Assembly: GCA_034440575.1 (NCBI GenBank)
Contig: JAOTOL010001662.1
Location: 2,533,501-2,597,500 of the forward strand
Length of the DNA stretch: 64,000 nucleotides
Direction: 5' to 3'
Source of the DNA: Imbricaverruca yamaguchii
Lineage: Eukaryota > Arthropoda > Thecostraca > Neoverrucidae
Below are positions 11,547-23,540 of the stretch, piece after piece (within the stretch, counting starts at the first letter, position 1; every line of letters begins with the position of its first letter). The notes under the pieces are model-generated. The model made no database searches, was not told the origin of the DNA, and saw nothing but the letters and a program-made list of their open reading frames with translations. The translations under genes were made by a program, and so were the position numbers.

Positions 11547-12119
11547 CATATAGTACGTGCGGTTAAATATGTAAGGTACATGGTGCACGGCCCATGATGA
11601 TAACTTGGCGTAATTCATTAACAAATGGTACTATTTTCAGCTTCTGTACTGGTGGAAAACAAGATGAGATCGGCCTTGCAACTTGTAATGGACTTCAAAA
11701 GTGAAAAGATAATTTTGTTGAAAATAATGCTGGAAAGTGTGAAAGACATGGATGGTTATCTGGGAAAAGACAATTCTGGGAAACGTAGACTCCTATTGCA
11801 TGGGTAAAAGTGCATAACAGATGCCAACTCACGTGAAAACTCTAGTCAAGTTACTTTCAAAAACAGAGTAAAGATCGGGATACGTGGGATGGCTAAATAA
11901 ATATAGCACAGGGTGCGAGTGATTGAGATAGCAGGAGCGGTGATTTCTCGACTTGCAATGTTTTGTTTTTGTATTGGCGAGTGTACATGAGTGAACGTGA
12001 TTTCCAACCAATATGACTGTCTCATGTCTGCGACATGGTTTCTGAAAAGCCATGTGTAAAAACTGGAGAGGTTCATAGAGGTTATAACTGCAATAAATTG
12101 ATGAGTGTTATATCCACAG

Positions 12120-12960
12120 GAAGCCGCAGCGATTCAGGCTGCCTATAAGTATGCCAGGCCGCAACAACTTAAATTTTGGCAGCGGGTCCTGGCAATGACC
12201 AAGAAGGTAAATAACCAACGGCAGCGGCGGAGAATGGAAAAATTAGCTCTCCACTACCGCCACCGTTTCGTCCAATGCACCGCGTTTCGTCTTGAGATTG
12301 AAAGTGTGTTGTATGGAGGCAACAACTCGGACCGCGTTGTTGATCCTGGGGCGGGTCACCACCCTGCTCACCCTGAGACTGTCTACCGTCCTGCTCATCC
12401 GGAAGCAGCCCGCTGTGCTGCTGATCTCGAGACGGTCTACCGGACTTCTGATCCTGATCAAGCCTACCGCTCGACTGATCCGAAGGTAGCTCACCGAACT
12501 GCTGATCTACAGGCGGTCGACTCCTCCGTCGATCCTGATCCAGTCTACTGGTCTACTGATCCGGAAGTAGCCCACTGCGCTACTCATCGCGAAGCAGCCC
12601 ACGGCTCTGCCGATCCTTATCAATACTACCATTCGCCTGATCCCCGGAAGTAGCCCACCGCTCTGTTGATCTCTGTACGGCCGATGGCACTGCTAATCCT
12701 GATTCAGCTGATCCTGACCCTGAGGTTGTTCACTGCGCTGGCGATATCTGTGAGGCCGACCGCACTGCTGCTCCTGACATAGCTCACTGCTCTGTCTATT
12801 GGGAGGCATCCTACCGGCCGTGCTGCCGATGTTGAGGCTGCCGACAGCGCCGCTGATCCAGCATGCTGCTCTACTGATACGGAGGTAACCGATGGCACTG
12901 CTGGACCTAAAGCAACCTATAGCTGTGATTTTACAACAACTTCATTGAGGAGTATTAAAG
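12120..12960 (+). pseudogene. Unrecognised coding-like segment with about 20 nonapeptide (27-bp) repeats
   Basis: An acceptor-like site (TTATATCCACAG) precedes an open frame starting EAAAIQAAYKYARPQQLKFW. That segment is basic and helix-prone, running to about 12,330. From 12,340 the frame becomes a 9-residue repeat of pattern DPxxVYRTA (variants HPETVYRPA, DPDQAYRST, DPEVAHCAT), open to TAG 12,651. The DNA repeat continues in broken form to about 12,930. Amino-acid order is kept while synonymous bases vary, which argues for past coding selection rather than simple slippage. The function is unknown. It may be the N-terminal part of the DDE/Ulp1 unit downstream or a separate gene. Confidence 0.5.
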
Positions 12961-13078
12961 TGGGCAGCCGCAACTGGCACCAGATAAACAGCGATGAACA
13001 AAAAAAAACAACCTATCAAAGAACTGGACAAATCTTCTGTACAAAATATATGCAGAACCATGTGATAAGCCATGTCCC

Positions 13079-14305
13079 TTGGTCTTCAAGTTTGGTCGCC
13101 GCAAGAAAAGGAATTCACGAAAGTTCGGAGGATCCTTGTTCTTTGCACGCGCCACCTGCAAGTTTCTCACCTGCAAGAAAACTCTTACCTTTCGGTCGAT
13201 GAAAATAGACCGCACTGGTGGCATCACTATCAGGCTTCATGGGACAGGGACGTCGTGCCACCTAAACGGAAGCTTTGCCAGGCAACTAACAGGCCATGAG
13301 CTCGTGGCTGCCGCGGTTAGGGTCTCCGCGTCTGGTCCATGCAGGGTGCGGACCGAGATGCTGTTGAACGCTCGTGAGGAGGAGTTAGGGCACGGCAACG
13401 TGACATCCGTCCCAAACGGCGACAAGTTGCGTAAGGCAGCGGCAGAGGGGCGAGCGAGGGCACGGTATTCACCCCGTGTCATCGAAGACCTGAACATTAT
13501 GAAAAGGGTTTCCGCCAGCCAGCCTGGATATAATCAGCACGTCGGCTCTGGAAGGTAACATTCACTTTTGCCAGATTCTCCCTTGATCATCCATCTCTAC
13601 AGCGAATTTCAGTTGAAAAAGTATCATCGAAACCCAATTATGCTGCATCTGGACTCGACACGGTCTGTTACGAAACAGGTGGGCAGCACAAGACCGCATT
13701 TTTACTCCCTGTTGGCGGAAAGAAAGGATGGATCATACTCAATTGGTCACATGCTTGCGGAAACACACAACGTGCCTGCAATACGCTTTTTGCTCCAGCA
13801 ACTTTCACACGACTACCGCATGGTCACCAAAACACGTAAGCTACAGCCGGCGCGCGTCGTAACAGACTATTCATGGGCCTTGCTGCACGCCAAGAGCGTT
13901 GCCTTTGCTGACACGTTGCTGACGGCCTACATCGGCCATGCGTGGAAAGCGGCCACGGGAGGGGCGCCACCTGACGTCCTGATATCCCTCTGTGTTTGCC
14001 ACATGTCACACGACGTGGCACGTACGGCCGTCACACGTATGGCAAAAAAAGTCAAAGAGCGGAATATGGTGATGTGGTTGTTTGGACGAATGCAGCTGGC
14101 GACGTGACGTCAGTGCAAGAACTTGATAAGTGGTTTTCTGAGGTCTGTCGAATCCTTCTATCCCGAGATCCACCTCAATTACACCTTGGAACGGAAGACG
14201 CTGAAGAACAAGAATTCGTGGGGGAAATGGCCGATCGTGAACACCATGAACAGTAGCGGTCATACCGAGAAAGCACTCTCCCTGGCTGCCACTTTGACGC
14301 CCTGA
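13079..14305 (+). pseudogene. MULE-like DDE transposase domain, interrupted by stop codons
   Basis: One continuous frame from about 13,079 to 14,305 broken only by a TAA at 13,556 and a TGA at 14,105. The first 160 residues hold a basic zinc-finger-like start (CKFLTCKK) and an Arg/Lys-rich stretch. The core follows: LHLDSTRSV with a first aspartate at about nt 13,652, and RVVTDYSWALLHA with a second aspartate 71 residues later (about nt 13,865). CVCHMSHDVAR resembles the Cys/His block that follows the second aspartate in MULE-type transposases. Family knowledge supports an RNase-H-fold transposase; the third acidic residue is not identified with certainty. Neighbours are a coding minisatellite upstream and a Ulp1-like protease downstream on the same strand. 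It could alternatively be a domesticated host gene with lost introns. Confidence 0.6.
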
Positions 14306-14575
14306 AAAAGCTTATGGAGATGGACGTGGAAAAAGGTGATGCACATGCTGGTATCGAGACAACTGAGAATACTTGTTTCTGCCCTGCGCTGGCTGACCAC
14401 CTCTGCTCTTCCATTATGCCTCTAGCGCCTGTGTGGAGCTGTCTGCTGGTGAGCAAGCCTGGAAGCAACTCCTGCGTGGAAAGTTGGTTAAACGTACAAA
14501 AAACCACATCCTGTTAGACAGAACTAAGCTCATACCTGGTGCATTCATAAAACTCCTCCTTCTCGATATGGCAGC

Positions 14576-15787
14576 TTGTCGCAAAGACGCCCTCATACCA
14601 GCACCAGCACCAGCTTTAAAACTGGGCCCGAAGCGGAAAGCTGGATACCGAATAGAAGCAGAAAAAACTGGAAGAAGCGACGAACGAAGAGGGCGTTTTC
14701 TTACCGAAAAGCTGTAGTACCGGTGAAACCAGACAATCCATCTGCATCCGTCAAATTACAAGGCCAGGACATCGCTCCACTGCAGCAAACCGTCACAAGT
14801 GTAGATGGCCGACTGCACCACGGCGTCACCGGTGTAGGTGGCCGAATACACCAGGGTGCTACTGATAACGGTAGCCGACTACACCAGACCGCGATTGATA
14901 ACAGTGGCCGACTACACCAGGCCGCTACTGATAACAGTGGCCGACTACACCATGGCGCTACTGATGACGTTGGCCGACTACACCAGGCCGCTACTGATAA
15001 CAGTGGCCGACTACACCATGGCGCTACTGATGACGGTGGCCGACTACACCATGGTGCTATTGATGACGGTGGCCGACTACACCATGGTGCTACTGATGTA
15101 GGTGGCCGAATACACCAGGGCGCTGCTGATAACAGTGGCCGACTACACCAGGGCGCAACTTATGACGTTGGCCGACTGCACCAGGGCGTCGCCAGTGAAA
15201 ATGACCAACCGCGCCTAGGTATTACCGCCGGGCCTGCCGTGCTGCCGGCACTGGAGTGTTTAAATGGGTATGCGTGGCTCGATGATGAAACGCTGGACTT
15301 GTACCTCACCTCGGTATCTCCACCTGTGATAGCTCCATTTCCAGTCTTCTGGCGTGTTGTGATGAAAAGTGCGTGCATGATGTGTGTTAGACGGCGCATC
15401 GAGGAGGAAATGCTGCCAAAGTAGACCATCTGGTTCTTGCCGTGTAACAGGAACGGCAATCATTGGGCACTCTTTGTGGTACTTTGGCGCGCGAAGCGCT
15501 TAGTCCACCTGGACACAACATCCCAAGACCCCAACCGGGACGACACGGCGGCCGTGCAGAGGCTGATGGAGGCATCTGCCAGACTACAGTGGGAGGGATG
15601 GAGACTGGTGGTGCCGACGACAACTCCGCGCCAGCAGCACGGATCGTCATGCGGCCTCTATGTGTGCTGGCACGCCAAGGCAGCTGCTACAGGGACGAGT
15701 CATCACTTCGATGCTGGAGCAATGCGAGCAGAAATCCGCCACCGTATTTGGAACGTAAGACATACACCGATTTGCATCACCGAATAA
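14576..15787 (+). pseudogene. Repeat-bearing Ulp1/SENP (C48) cysteine protease-like gene with one in-frame stop
   Basis: A single frame of about 400 codons, interrupted only by TAG 15,422-15,424. Residues 1-75 are basic (NWKKRRTKRAF). Residues 76-205 are an 11-residue (33-bp) repeat of pattern GRLHQAATDNS, from about 14,800 to 15,195, roughly 12 copies. The C-terminal 190 residues resemble a C48 protease: WLDDETLDLYL, then NHWALFVV (catalytic His), HLDTTSQDP (Asp about 18 residues later) and QQHGSSCGLYVC (oxyanion Gln and nucleophile Cys). All four key residues are preserved although the frame is stopped upstream. Ulp1-like proteases process SUMO-type conjugates and are captured by some MULE transposons. 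It ends with a TAA at about 15,785. 15,790-16,150 holds nothing recognisable. Confidence 0.75.
14800..15195 (+). repeat. 33-bp coding minisatellite
   Basis: Units of GGCCGACTACACCA-type sequence recur every 33 bp in frame, about 12 copies, encoding GRLH[QH]xATDxx. Units differ mainly at three or four positions, so the array is fairly young. Confidence 0.9.
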
Positions 15788-16146
15788 GTATACTGATAGC
15801 GATAATCAATAATCTATAAACAATAATCAACACATTTCAAAGTCATATATTTAGTGTGTGGATAGGTGGTGGCTTCATATAATTATTGATGCCACCAATA
15901 TGTGATTTAATCGCATTGCTTTGATACCACGGCATACCGTGAAGGTTAAATCTTGGATGTTTTTAGTGTTCTATCGGCAGAACCAAATACATAGGCATAT
16001 ATATCACTGAAGAAGGCATGGTATACCTACTCTGCTAAATTGAGGAACATTTGGCTTTTCTTGGTTTTGCATTGGTATTCCATGACAACACCAATAGTTT
16101 GGTTGATCGTACACCAGCAGTACCAAAATACATGAGCTTACACACA

Positions 16147-16297
<151 letters not shown>

Positions 16298-16789
16298 ATG
16301 TGCGTACATGTGCTTTGGGTGTGATTTATCGCATGATGCGATGGTGGTGGATGCATGGTGGTGGAAACAAATGTCTTCTACACGGAACGGGAAATGTGAT
16401 GCCAAGTATCAATGTGTTGCAGGTATCACTCAAGACTACTCCACGCAGATACAGTTGTGCTGCCTCCCATGCCGTGTAACAATGCGATGCACAAGCAACT
16501 GCTGGCAAAGTCTGGTCTGCAGCCGCAGCCACCACAGCTGTCCATGATTAGGGACGTTGGATTGTCGTGCCCCGAATACCTGGCGCTGATGCATGGCATA
16601 CACTTAAAAAGCACAACTATGAAGTGTTAACTTTGCTGTTCTCCAACATAGATTATCTGCCGATCAGGTACAAAAATGACAGCTAAACTGTAGATTTGCT
16701 TCAGGGTCACATTCGAGCGAGGGAGCGGACCCTGTTTTCTCGGCGAGTTCTCGGTTTTGGAGAGCACCAATGTTAATAATGCATTATTC

Positions 16790-17330
16790 TGCCCTTTATC
16801 AGTGCCTTCGTTTTTATTTTATTTTTAAGTTGAACCGACGGTGCAGCTACTTCTTGTGAACGTCGTAATTTTAATAGGTAGTTCTGGAAAATGTTTGTAT
16901 AGTCATTGATTAGTTTTATCAGTTTATTCCCTTTGTGTTTATTTCCTTCAAGTGGACCTGCTTCAATTGACTCCATGCATTAATACATATCACTGCATGC
17001 ACTGTACATATGTATGCCAGGTGTCGATAATGCAAACTTCTGCCTTTTAACTGACTTCCGTTTTCTCAGTAGAGCCGACGGTGCAGGTGTTTCCTGTGAA
17101 CGTCGTAATTTTAATAGGCAGTCCAAGAGGCATGTTTGTTGAGGCATTGATAAACGTTCTCTGCTTGTTCTGTCTTCGTTTACTGAAAATGACTGCATAC
17201 GTGCATATCACTGTATACGCTGTACATATGGATCTGATATGCTCTGTGCAGTGACATCAGCGTTGCAGGCACGTCCTGTGCAGGTCATCATTTTGATAGG
17301 CATTCTGGAGGATGCTTATGAAGGCATTGA
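16790..17330. repeat. Three diverged tandem copies of a 180-240-bp repeat
   Basis: The landmark GTGAACGTCGTAATTTTAAT occurs at about 16,857 and 17,096, and a variant (GTGCAGGTCATCATTTTGAT) at about 17,279. Flanking landmarks such as CATATCACTG and TGTACATATG also recur. The third copy runs directly into the next tandem array. Confidence 0.75.
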
Positions 17331-17334
17331 TACA

Positions 17335-19345
17335 CTTTCTTCGTTTGTTCTGTTTTTCTTACAATTTAAGAAGAAAAAAAAAACAACGTGCGGTTGTAGG
17401 AAATCTACATCGGATTTTTTCCAAACACACTTCCTTGGAGAAAACCAACCACACCATACGTCAATCAAATGCACTTGTTGATCCAAAATACGTTTATGAA
17501 GTCCGTTGTCAATTTTTTCCTATAGGAAAAATTATATCTCATGTTTACATTGTGCTGTCCAATGGCGGGTCTCTATGATTTCGTTTTAAATCATAATGTG
17601 GATAGGCCTTTGCCACCGAATGAAATTGGCTGAGGACCTATTTCTTACAATACAAAATAATTGGAGTTTTTGAGAAACTTAATTTGATTTTTTTCCAGCA
17701 CACTCTTGTGGAGAAAATAAACCATGCCGCGTGTCAATCGAAAGCACTCATTGACCCAAATACGTTTTTAAAGTCTGGTATGAAATTTTCCCATAGGAAA
17801 GCTTATGTCCTATTACGGCTTTGTTGTCTACGGTGAGGCTCCTACGATTTCCCTTCAAATCGCCATGTGAACGGACCTTAGCCATCCGATGAAATTGGCC
17901 GAAGACGTTTTTCTTACAATTTAATAACAAGGGCTGTTTTTGAGAACATTGATTTAGATTTTCTTCCCCCAATACACTTCCTTGGGGAAAACCAACCAAG
18001 CCACATATCAATCAAAAGCAATCGTTGACCCAAGTACGTTTGTGATCTCCGTTATGAAATTGTCTCCCATAGGAAAACTTATATGTCGTGTTACAATTTT
18101 GTTGTCTATGTGGACGACCCACGATCTCGCTCCAAATCACTGTGTGGATAGATCTTTGATATAAAATGAAATTGGCTGAAGATGTTTTCTTACAATTGAA
18201 AAACAACGAGAGTTTTGTATGCAATTTTTTCCCCAACACACTTTTGTGGAGAAAATCAACAATGCCACATATCGATCGAAAGCACTCGTTGACTCAAATA
18301 CGTTTGTGATGTCCGTAATTACTTTTTTCCCATAGGAAAACTTATATGACATGTTACAGTTTTGTTGTCTATGTGGAGGCCCCACTATCTCGCTCCATAT
18401 CACTGTGTGGATAGACTTTTGACATCAAATGAAATTGGTTCAAGATGTCTTTCTTACAATAAAAAAAACAATGGCAATTTTTGAAAAATGGAATTTGATT
18501 TTTTCCAACACTCTTGTGGAGAAAATCAACCATGCCACATACCAATTGATAAAACTCGTTGGCCCAAATACGTTTGTGAAGTCCGTGATTAAATTTTCCC
18601 CATAGGAAAACTGATATGTTATGCTACAATTTTGTTGTCTATGGGGAGGCCCCTAAGATTTCTCTTCACATCACTATGTGGATAGGCCTTTGCCACTGAA
18701 TGAAATTGGCTGAAAACGTTTTTCTTAGAATTGGAAATTAATGGGAGTTTTTTAGGATTAAAAAAAAATCCAACACACTTTTGTGGAAAAAAATCAGGCA
18801 TGCCACATATCAATCGAAAGCACTCTTTGAGCCAAACGCATTGGCGATGTCCATTATGAATTCTTTTCCAATAGGAAAAATTATATGTCGTATTACAGTT
18901 TTGTTGTCTATGGGGAGGCCCCTACGATTTCGCTCCAAATCATTGTGTGGATAGGCCTTTGGCACCGAATGAAATTGGCTGAAGACGTTTCTCTTACATT
19001 TGAGAAACAAGGGCAGTTTTTGAGAATATTCATTTAGATTTTTCCCAGCACACTTATTTGGGGAAAGCCAACTGTACATAACATTCGAAAGCACTCGTTG
19101 ACCCAAATACATTTGTGAAGTCCGTGATGGAATTTTCCCCATGGGGAAACTTTTATGCCATGCTACAATTTTGTTGTTTATGGGCAGGTCCTTACGATTT
19201 CGTTACGAATCACTATGTGGATAGGACTTTGCCACCGAATGAAATTGGCTGAAGACGTCTTTCTTACAGTTTGAAAGCAATGGGTGCTATTAAGAAATTA
19301 TATTTGGAATTTATTTCCCAACACAATTATTGGCAGGAAACCTGG
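17335..19345. repeat. About 272-bp tandem repeat, roughly 7.5 copies
   Basis: The landmark TTTCTTACAAT recurs near 17,356, 17,644, 17,913, 18,189, 18,453, 18,724, 18,993 and 19,263 (spacing 264-288). Every unit carries CCCATAGGAAAACTTAT, TTTTGTTGTCTATG, GTGTGGATAGGC and GAATGAAATTGGCTGA in the same order. Copies are clearly diverged by substitutions and small indels, so this is an old array. No coding potential is seen. Confidence 0.92.
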
Positions 19346-19611
19346 GTACCAATCAACACTTGGCTGATTGGCCCCTGAATGATATTTGGCTGATCCCTGA
19401 ATAGAGGATCCTTCGACAACTGATGAATTTGACGTCCATCAAGTTAGCAGCATATTGACATTCAGTACATTCGATGCGATTTCGTAGGGGGGGGGCGGAC
19501 CCTAGAGATTGCATTCAAACGATAGAAAATTATTAGAAATAATTCTTAGGAGCTTAAAAATTGAGCAGCTAAGAGGGACATTTAGAATTGTCTTAGATAA
19601 TTAATATTAAA

Positions 19612-22370
19612 CTTAATAAAGACATAAAGACATAAAGACATAAAAGATTGGTGCAACTATGAGCCACAAGGGCCCTTCTTGGTTGCACTCTGTACACTGA
19701 ACCAGTTGCACACCAAAACTGTTAATCAGCCCTCCCTGTAATACTGAAAAGCAAGCCCTATATTCTTATAATGATTGTCTATGCTGTTTTTAAAGATGTT
19801 CAATGTGCTGCTACTGACGATGTTTTCTGGCAGCTGGTTCCAGTGTTCCACTACCCTGTTGGTGAAGAAAGTTTGCCTTAACCTTGTTCTGCTGTGGTTA
19901 ACTTTAATTTTGAATTTATGACCTCTAATTGCATCATTTCTGTTAAATTCAAACATTTCCCCAAGGTATCCCCTCTCAAGACCATTGACAAATTTAAAGA
20001 CCTCGATGAGATCTCCTCTCAGCCTTCTATATCTAAGTGAAAACATATTCAATTTCTTCAATCTTTCCTCATATGCCAGGTTGCTTATGCCATTAACCAT
20101 TTTTGTAGCCCTCTTTTGTACTCTCTCCAAAAGCCAACAATCTTTTCCGTAGCTAGGAGACCAAGCTTGGATGCAGTATTCCAAATGTGGCCTGATGTAT
20201 GCACAGTAAAGCTTCCTGATCACTTCCTCACTTCTGTATGATACATTCCTATTTATTGCCCCGAGCATTCTCAGTGCCTTCTTCCTGGCTTCCTTGGTCT
20301 GTTCTGATGCTCCCAGTTTTGTGTTTAGAATAACACCTAAATCCTTCTCCTGTTGAGTCACTGATAGCACTTGGCCACCCATCAAGTATGGAGCCTTCAT
20401 ATGCTGCTTACCTACATGCATGATTTTGCACTTATCAAAGTTAAATTTCATTTGCCATTCTTCGGACCACTTCACAAGTTCGTCTAAGTCTTTTTGCAGC
20501 GAGATATGCTCATCCTGACCTGTTATTGCTCTAAAGACCTTCAAATCATCCGCAAATTTCAAAACTTTACTGCTTAGGCCACTTTCAATGTTATTTACAA
20601 ATATAATGAACAGTAATGGCCCTAGTACTGACCCCTGGGGGACTCCACTAAGAACATTTTGCCATGATGACTTTGTACCATTTAGCATCACTCTTTGCTG
20701 TCTATCTGAAAGCCACAACTGTATCCATTTTAAGATGCTACCTGCAATACCATGGGACTGAAGCTGTATCATTAACCGTTTATGGGGTACCTTGTCAAAG
20801 GCCTTACTAAAGTCAAGATATGCTACATCAACCTGATTTCCCTGATCAAATTGTTCTGTGGCGAAGTTCAAAAAGTCCAAGAGGTTTGTGAGACACGATC
20901 GTCCTTTTCTAAACCCATGTTGAGTATTTTTAATCTATCTGCTACCTTCCAGATAACTAACTATTCTATCCTTGATAATTGATTCGAGTACCTTGCATAC
21001 TAGGGATGTGAGACTTATTGGCCTATAGTTTTCAACTTTCCCTCTTTCTCCTTTCTTGAAAATAGGAACTACATTTGCCCTTTTCCAATCGGTTGGAATT
21101 TCATTATGTGAAACTGATCTACAAAATATTATACTAAGTGGAAATGCCAGTTCCTTTTCAGTTTCCCGCAACACCCTAGCATAAATTTCATCAGGTCCTG
21201 CTGCCTTATTTTGCTTTATTTTCCTGATATGATTGTAAACAACATCACTATCAATGAAATCAACATCATTTGTCAGATCCCATGTCACTGAACTCTGGTG
21301 TATGGTCGGCAGATTGGTCATATCTTCCAATGTAAACACTGATTTGAACTGCTTGCTCAGCTCCTCAACCATCTCACTATCCTCACCCAATGTAGTCCCG
21401 TTTACTTCCAGTGGACCAATTGTGCTAGAAACTTTACTCAGCTTGTAGAAACTAAAGAACTTTTTACTGTCCCCATTACAGTTTCTAGCTAAATCCAGTT
21501 CTTTTGCTCGCTTTGCTGCTCTGGTTTTTTGCTTCACAGTGTCTCTAGCTTTTCGATACGCCTTTAGATTAACGACATTTGAGGCTTCTTTAAAAACTCT
21601 AAATGCAGTTTTCTTAGCCTTAATTGCTTTTATCACGCCTGGTGTAAGCCATGCTGGCTTTACTACCCTTCTTTTGCGTCTTTGCTTTTGGGGGACATGT
21701 CTAATCTGAGTTTCCTTCAAGTAAGATTTGAACTTTTCCCACATTTCACAGGCATTTAAATTGGAGAATTCTTCTTCCCATCTGATGGCACTTAAAGCCT
21801 CTCTCATGCCGTTAAAGTCTGCTCTGTTGAAATTTGGAACCTTTACCAAATTATCCTTGATAATTTCCCCTACATGTGCCTTGAATCTAACTATGTTATG
21901 GTCACTTTTTCCCAGAGTTTCGCCTACAGTCAAGTCTTGAACCAAGTCACTTAAATCCGAGAATACAAGGTCCAAGAATGAACCATGCCTGGTAGGTTCC
22001 GATACAAACTGGTGTAAGAACAGGTCCTCTTCAAGGCATTTCCTAAACATTTTGCATGATGGGGTGCCAACACCAGCATATTCATAACCTTTTAGATTAA
22101 AGTCACCGAGAATAAGGCACTTCCTCTTAAAGTTTCTACTGGTTTCCTCACAAATCACCTTGTCAAGCTCCAGTTGCTGAGAATGTGGCAGGGTTCCTGA
22201 TCGGTAGAAAGCTCCTATCCTAAGAGTATTGCTGTTGCCTTTTCCCACAGTGACATCAAGCCAAATGGACTCCACAGACACATTTTTATCCCCACCTGCT
22301 ACTTTTTGAGAACTGAATAAGCTATTCATATAGAGCATTGCTCCGAAAGCGGCTTGAGTTGTCGACGTAT
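19612..22370 (-). mobile_element. CR1-type non-LTR retrotransposon, 5'-truncated
   Basis: Minus-strand element with ORF2 from about 22,338 to 19,726. It has a 3' UTR of about 110 bp and a 3' end of tandem octamers (TTTATGTC, about three copies, 19,618-19,648). Short tandem 3' repeats rather than poly-A are typical of the CR1/L2 group. The 5' end stops inside the endonuclease domain near 22,370, the usual result of incomplete target-primed reverse transcription. Confidence 0.9.
19726..22338 (-). pseudogene. CR1 ORF2: partial endonuclease plus reverse transcriptase, one in-frame stop
   Basis: About 870 codons in one frame. The partial apurinic-like endonuclease keeps ILGDFNLK and GKSDHNIVRF (the catalytic SDH). 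A linker with PAWLTPGVIKAIKAKK follows. The RT fingers show NYRPISLTSLVCKVLE. A single TAG (20,935-20,937) falls between YLEGSR and NTQHGFRKGRSC. The palm blocks YLDFSKAFDKVPH, SGVPQGSVLGPLL and KFADDLKVF (FADD active site) are intact, followed by the thumb and C-terminus ending FQYYREG. Apart from the 5' truncation, one nonsense codon is the only visible lesion, so this is a recent insertion. Confidence 0.95.
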
Positions 22371-22374
22371 TTTG

Positions 22375-22975
22375 ACATTACATACGTTTGTGGCGATTTA
22401 AAGATAAATCGAAGGGGTCACGATTTTCAGTCCCGTATAGTCCCATGCTAAACCCTATAGCAAATTCAGCCATTAGGCTCAATACGGAAGTTATCGAAAC
22501 ATGTTTTGATATATATCCGAAATTAATCGGACGTCAATGCTTCTAATGGCACCATTGTACTGTACACGTTATTGGGGTTTCAACTGTGTATTTCATTCAC
22601 ATTCTCGAATGGGAATGTGAATAATGCCTGGGTACATGCGGGAAGGAATGCTGTGGGAAATACAATTGCATAATTGGTCACAACTGACATAACTGTCCTA
22701 ACATTTTAACTGTCATAACATTATGATTGTCATAACATAATCGACATTACTGTCATAACATTAACCGTTTGTGCTACGGGATAACTCAGAGCAGTTTCGC
22801 AATCAGCGTGTCGTTACGGATCGAATGGTCTATTTAACGTTGGCATTCCGTTATTATTGAATGGTTTACCTAGTTTGACCTCTGGAGGTCAAACCATTGG
22901 ATGACCCGTGACATGTGTCTACACGGTTGATAAGGGACCATGGGACTAACGTGTCACTGAGTTTGGACGAAATTT
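22375..22975. other. Non-coding, with short repeats and a small palindrome
   Basis: Repeated TGTCATAACATTA-like 13-mers lie at 22,690-22,765. A perfect inverted repeat GTTTGACCT-CTGG-AGGTCAAAC lies at 22,873-22,894. No gene is seen. Confidence 0.5.
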
Positions 22976-22979
22976 AAGG

Positions 22980-23540
22980 GGTCGTCGAATTTTGCTGAAT
23001 ATGAATGTCGAACTCCTGCCAACTTCACCGACATGCATGAGGCTGTGAAAATAAAATATAAGTCGATCACAAAAATATCACAAAGGGACTCCATGGCATC
23101 GACTCGAGCACCGGAAAATTCCAAACAGGTGAGCCCTCAAAAATAGAGATAAAGAAACGGCCGATTCAGAAAAATCGCTCCGTAGCCCACGCATGGCACC
23201 AAATGCATTAAAAATCACATACTGCACCGAAAAAAGCATATTGGAGCTCGGAAAATTGCGACGGGTTACAAAAAGCTGTCGACGGGACCCCAAAATATCA
23301 GGCTGTGGCTCGAACTTCGAATGATTCGGAAGCCACCAAAAATTGCACCCAGAAAGTTGGCGTCAAGTCCCTCGGAACCACGCGCCTGTTCCCTAAAAGT
23401 CGCTCCGGGACACAGAAATTATACTGGGGTTACCAACGACGTGCTGGGGTCCCACAAATAAAAAACTGGACCCTAAGAGCGCAACTGGAGGCCCGCGATA
23501 CACCGGGCCATCCAAAGTGTAGAGTTCTTTGACCAAGGGA
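22980..23540. repeat. Degenerate repeat related to 7770-9020, opposite orientation
   Basis: On this strand the units read AAAAATCGC/AAAATTGCG followed or preceded by GGGACCCC, GGAACC or GGGTCCCAC, every 30-45 bp (for example GAAAAATCGCTCC, GAAAATTGCGACGGG, AAAAGTCGCTCCGGGAC). They are the complements of the cores at 7770-9020. 23,540-24,730 shows no supported gene. Confidence 0.55.

Noticed and set aside
12120..15787. Maverick/Polinton or viral integration because of the Ulp1-like protease
   Set aside because: No DNA polymerase B, integrase with chromodomain, packaging ATPase or capsid gene nearby; a DDE core is present instead.
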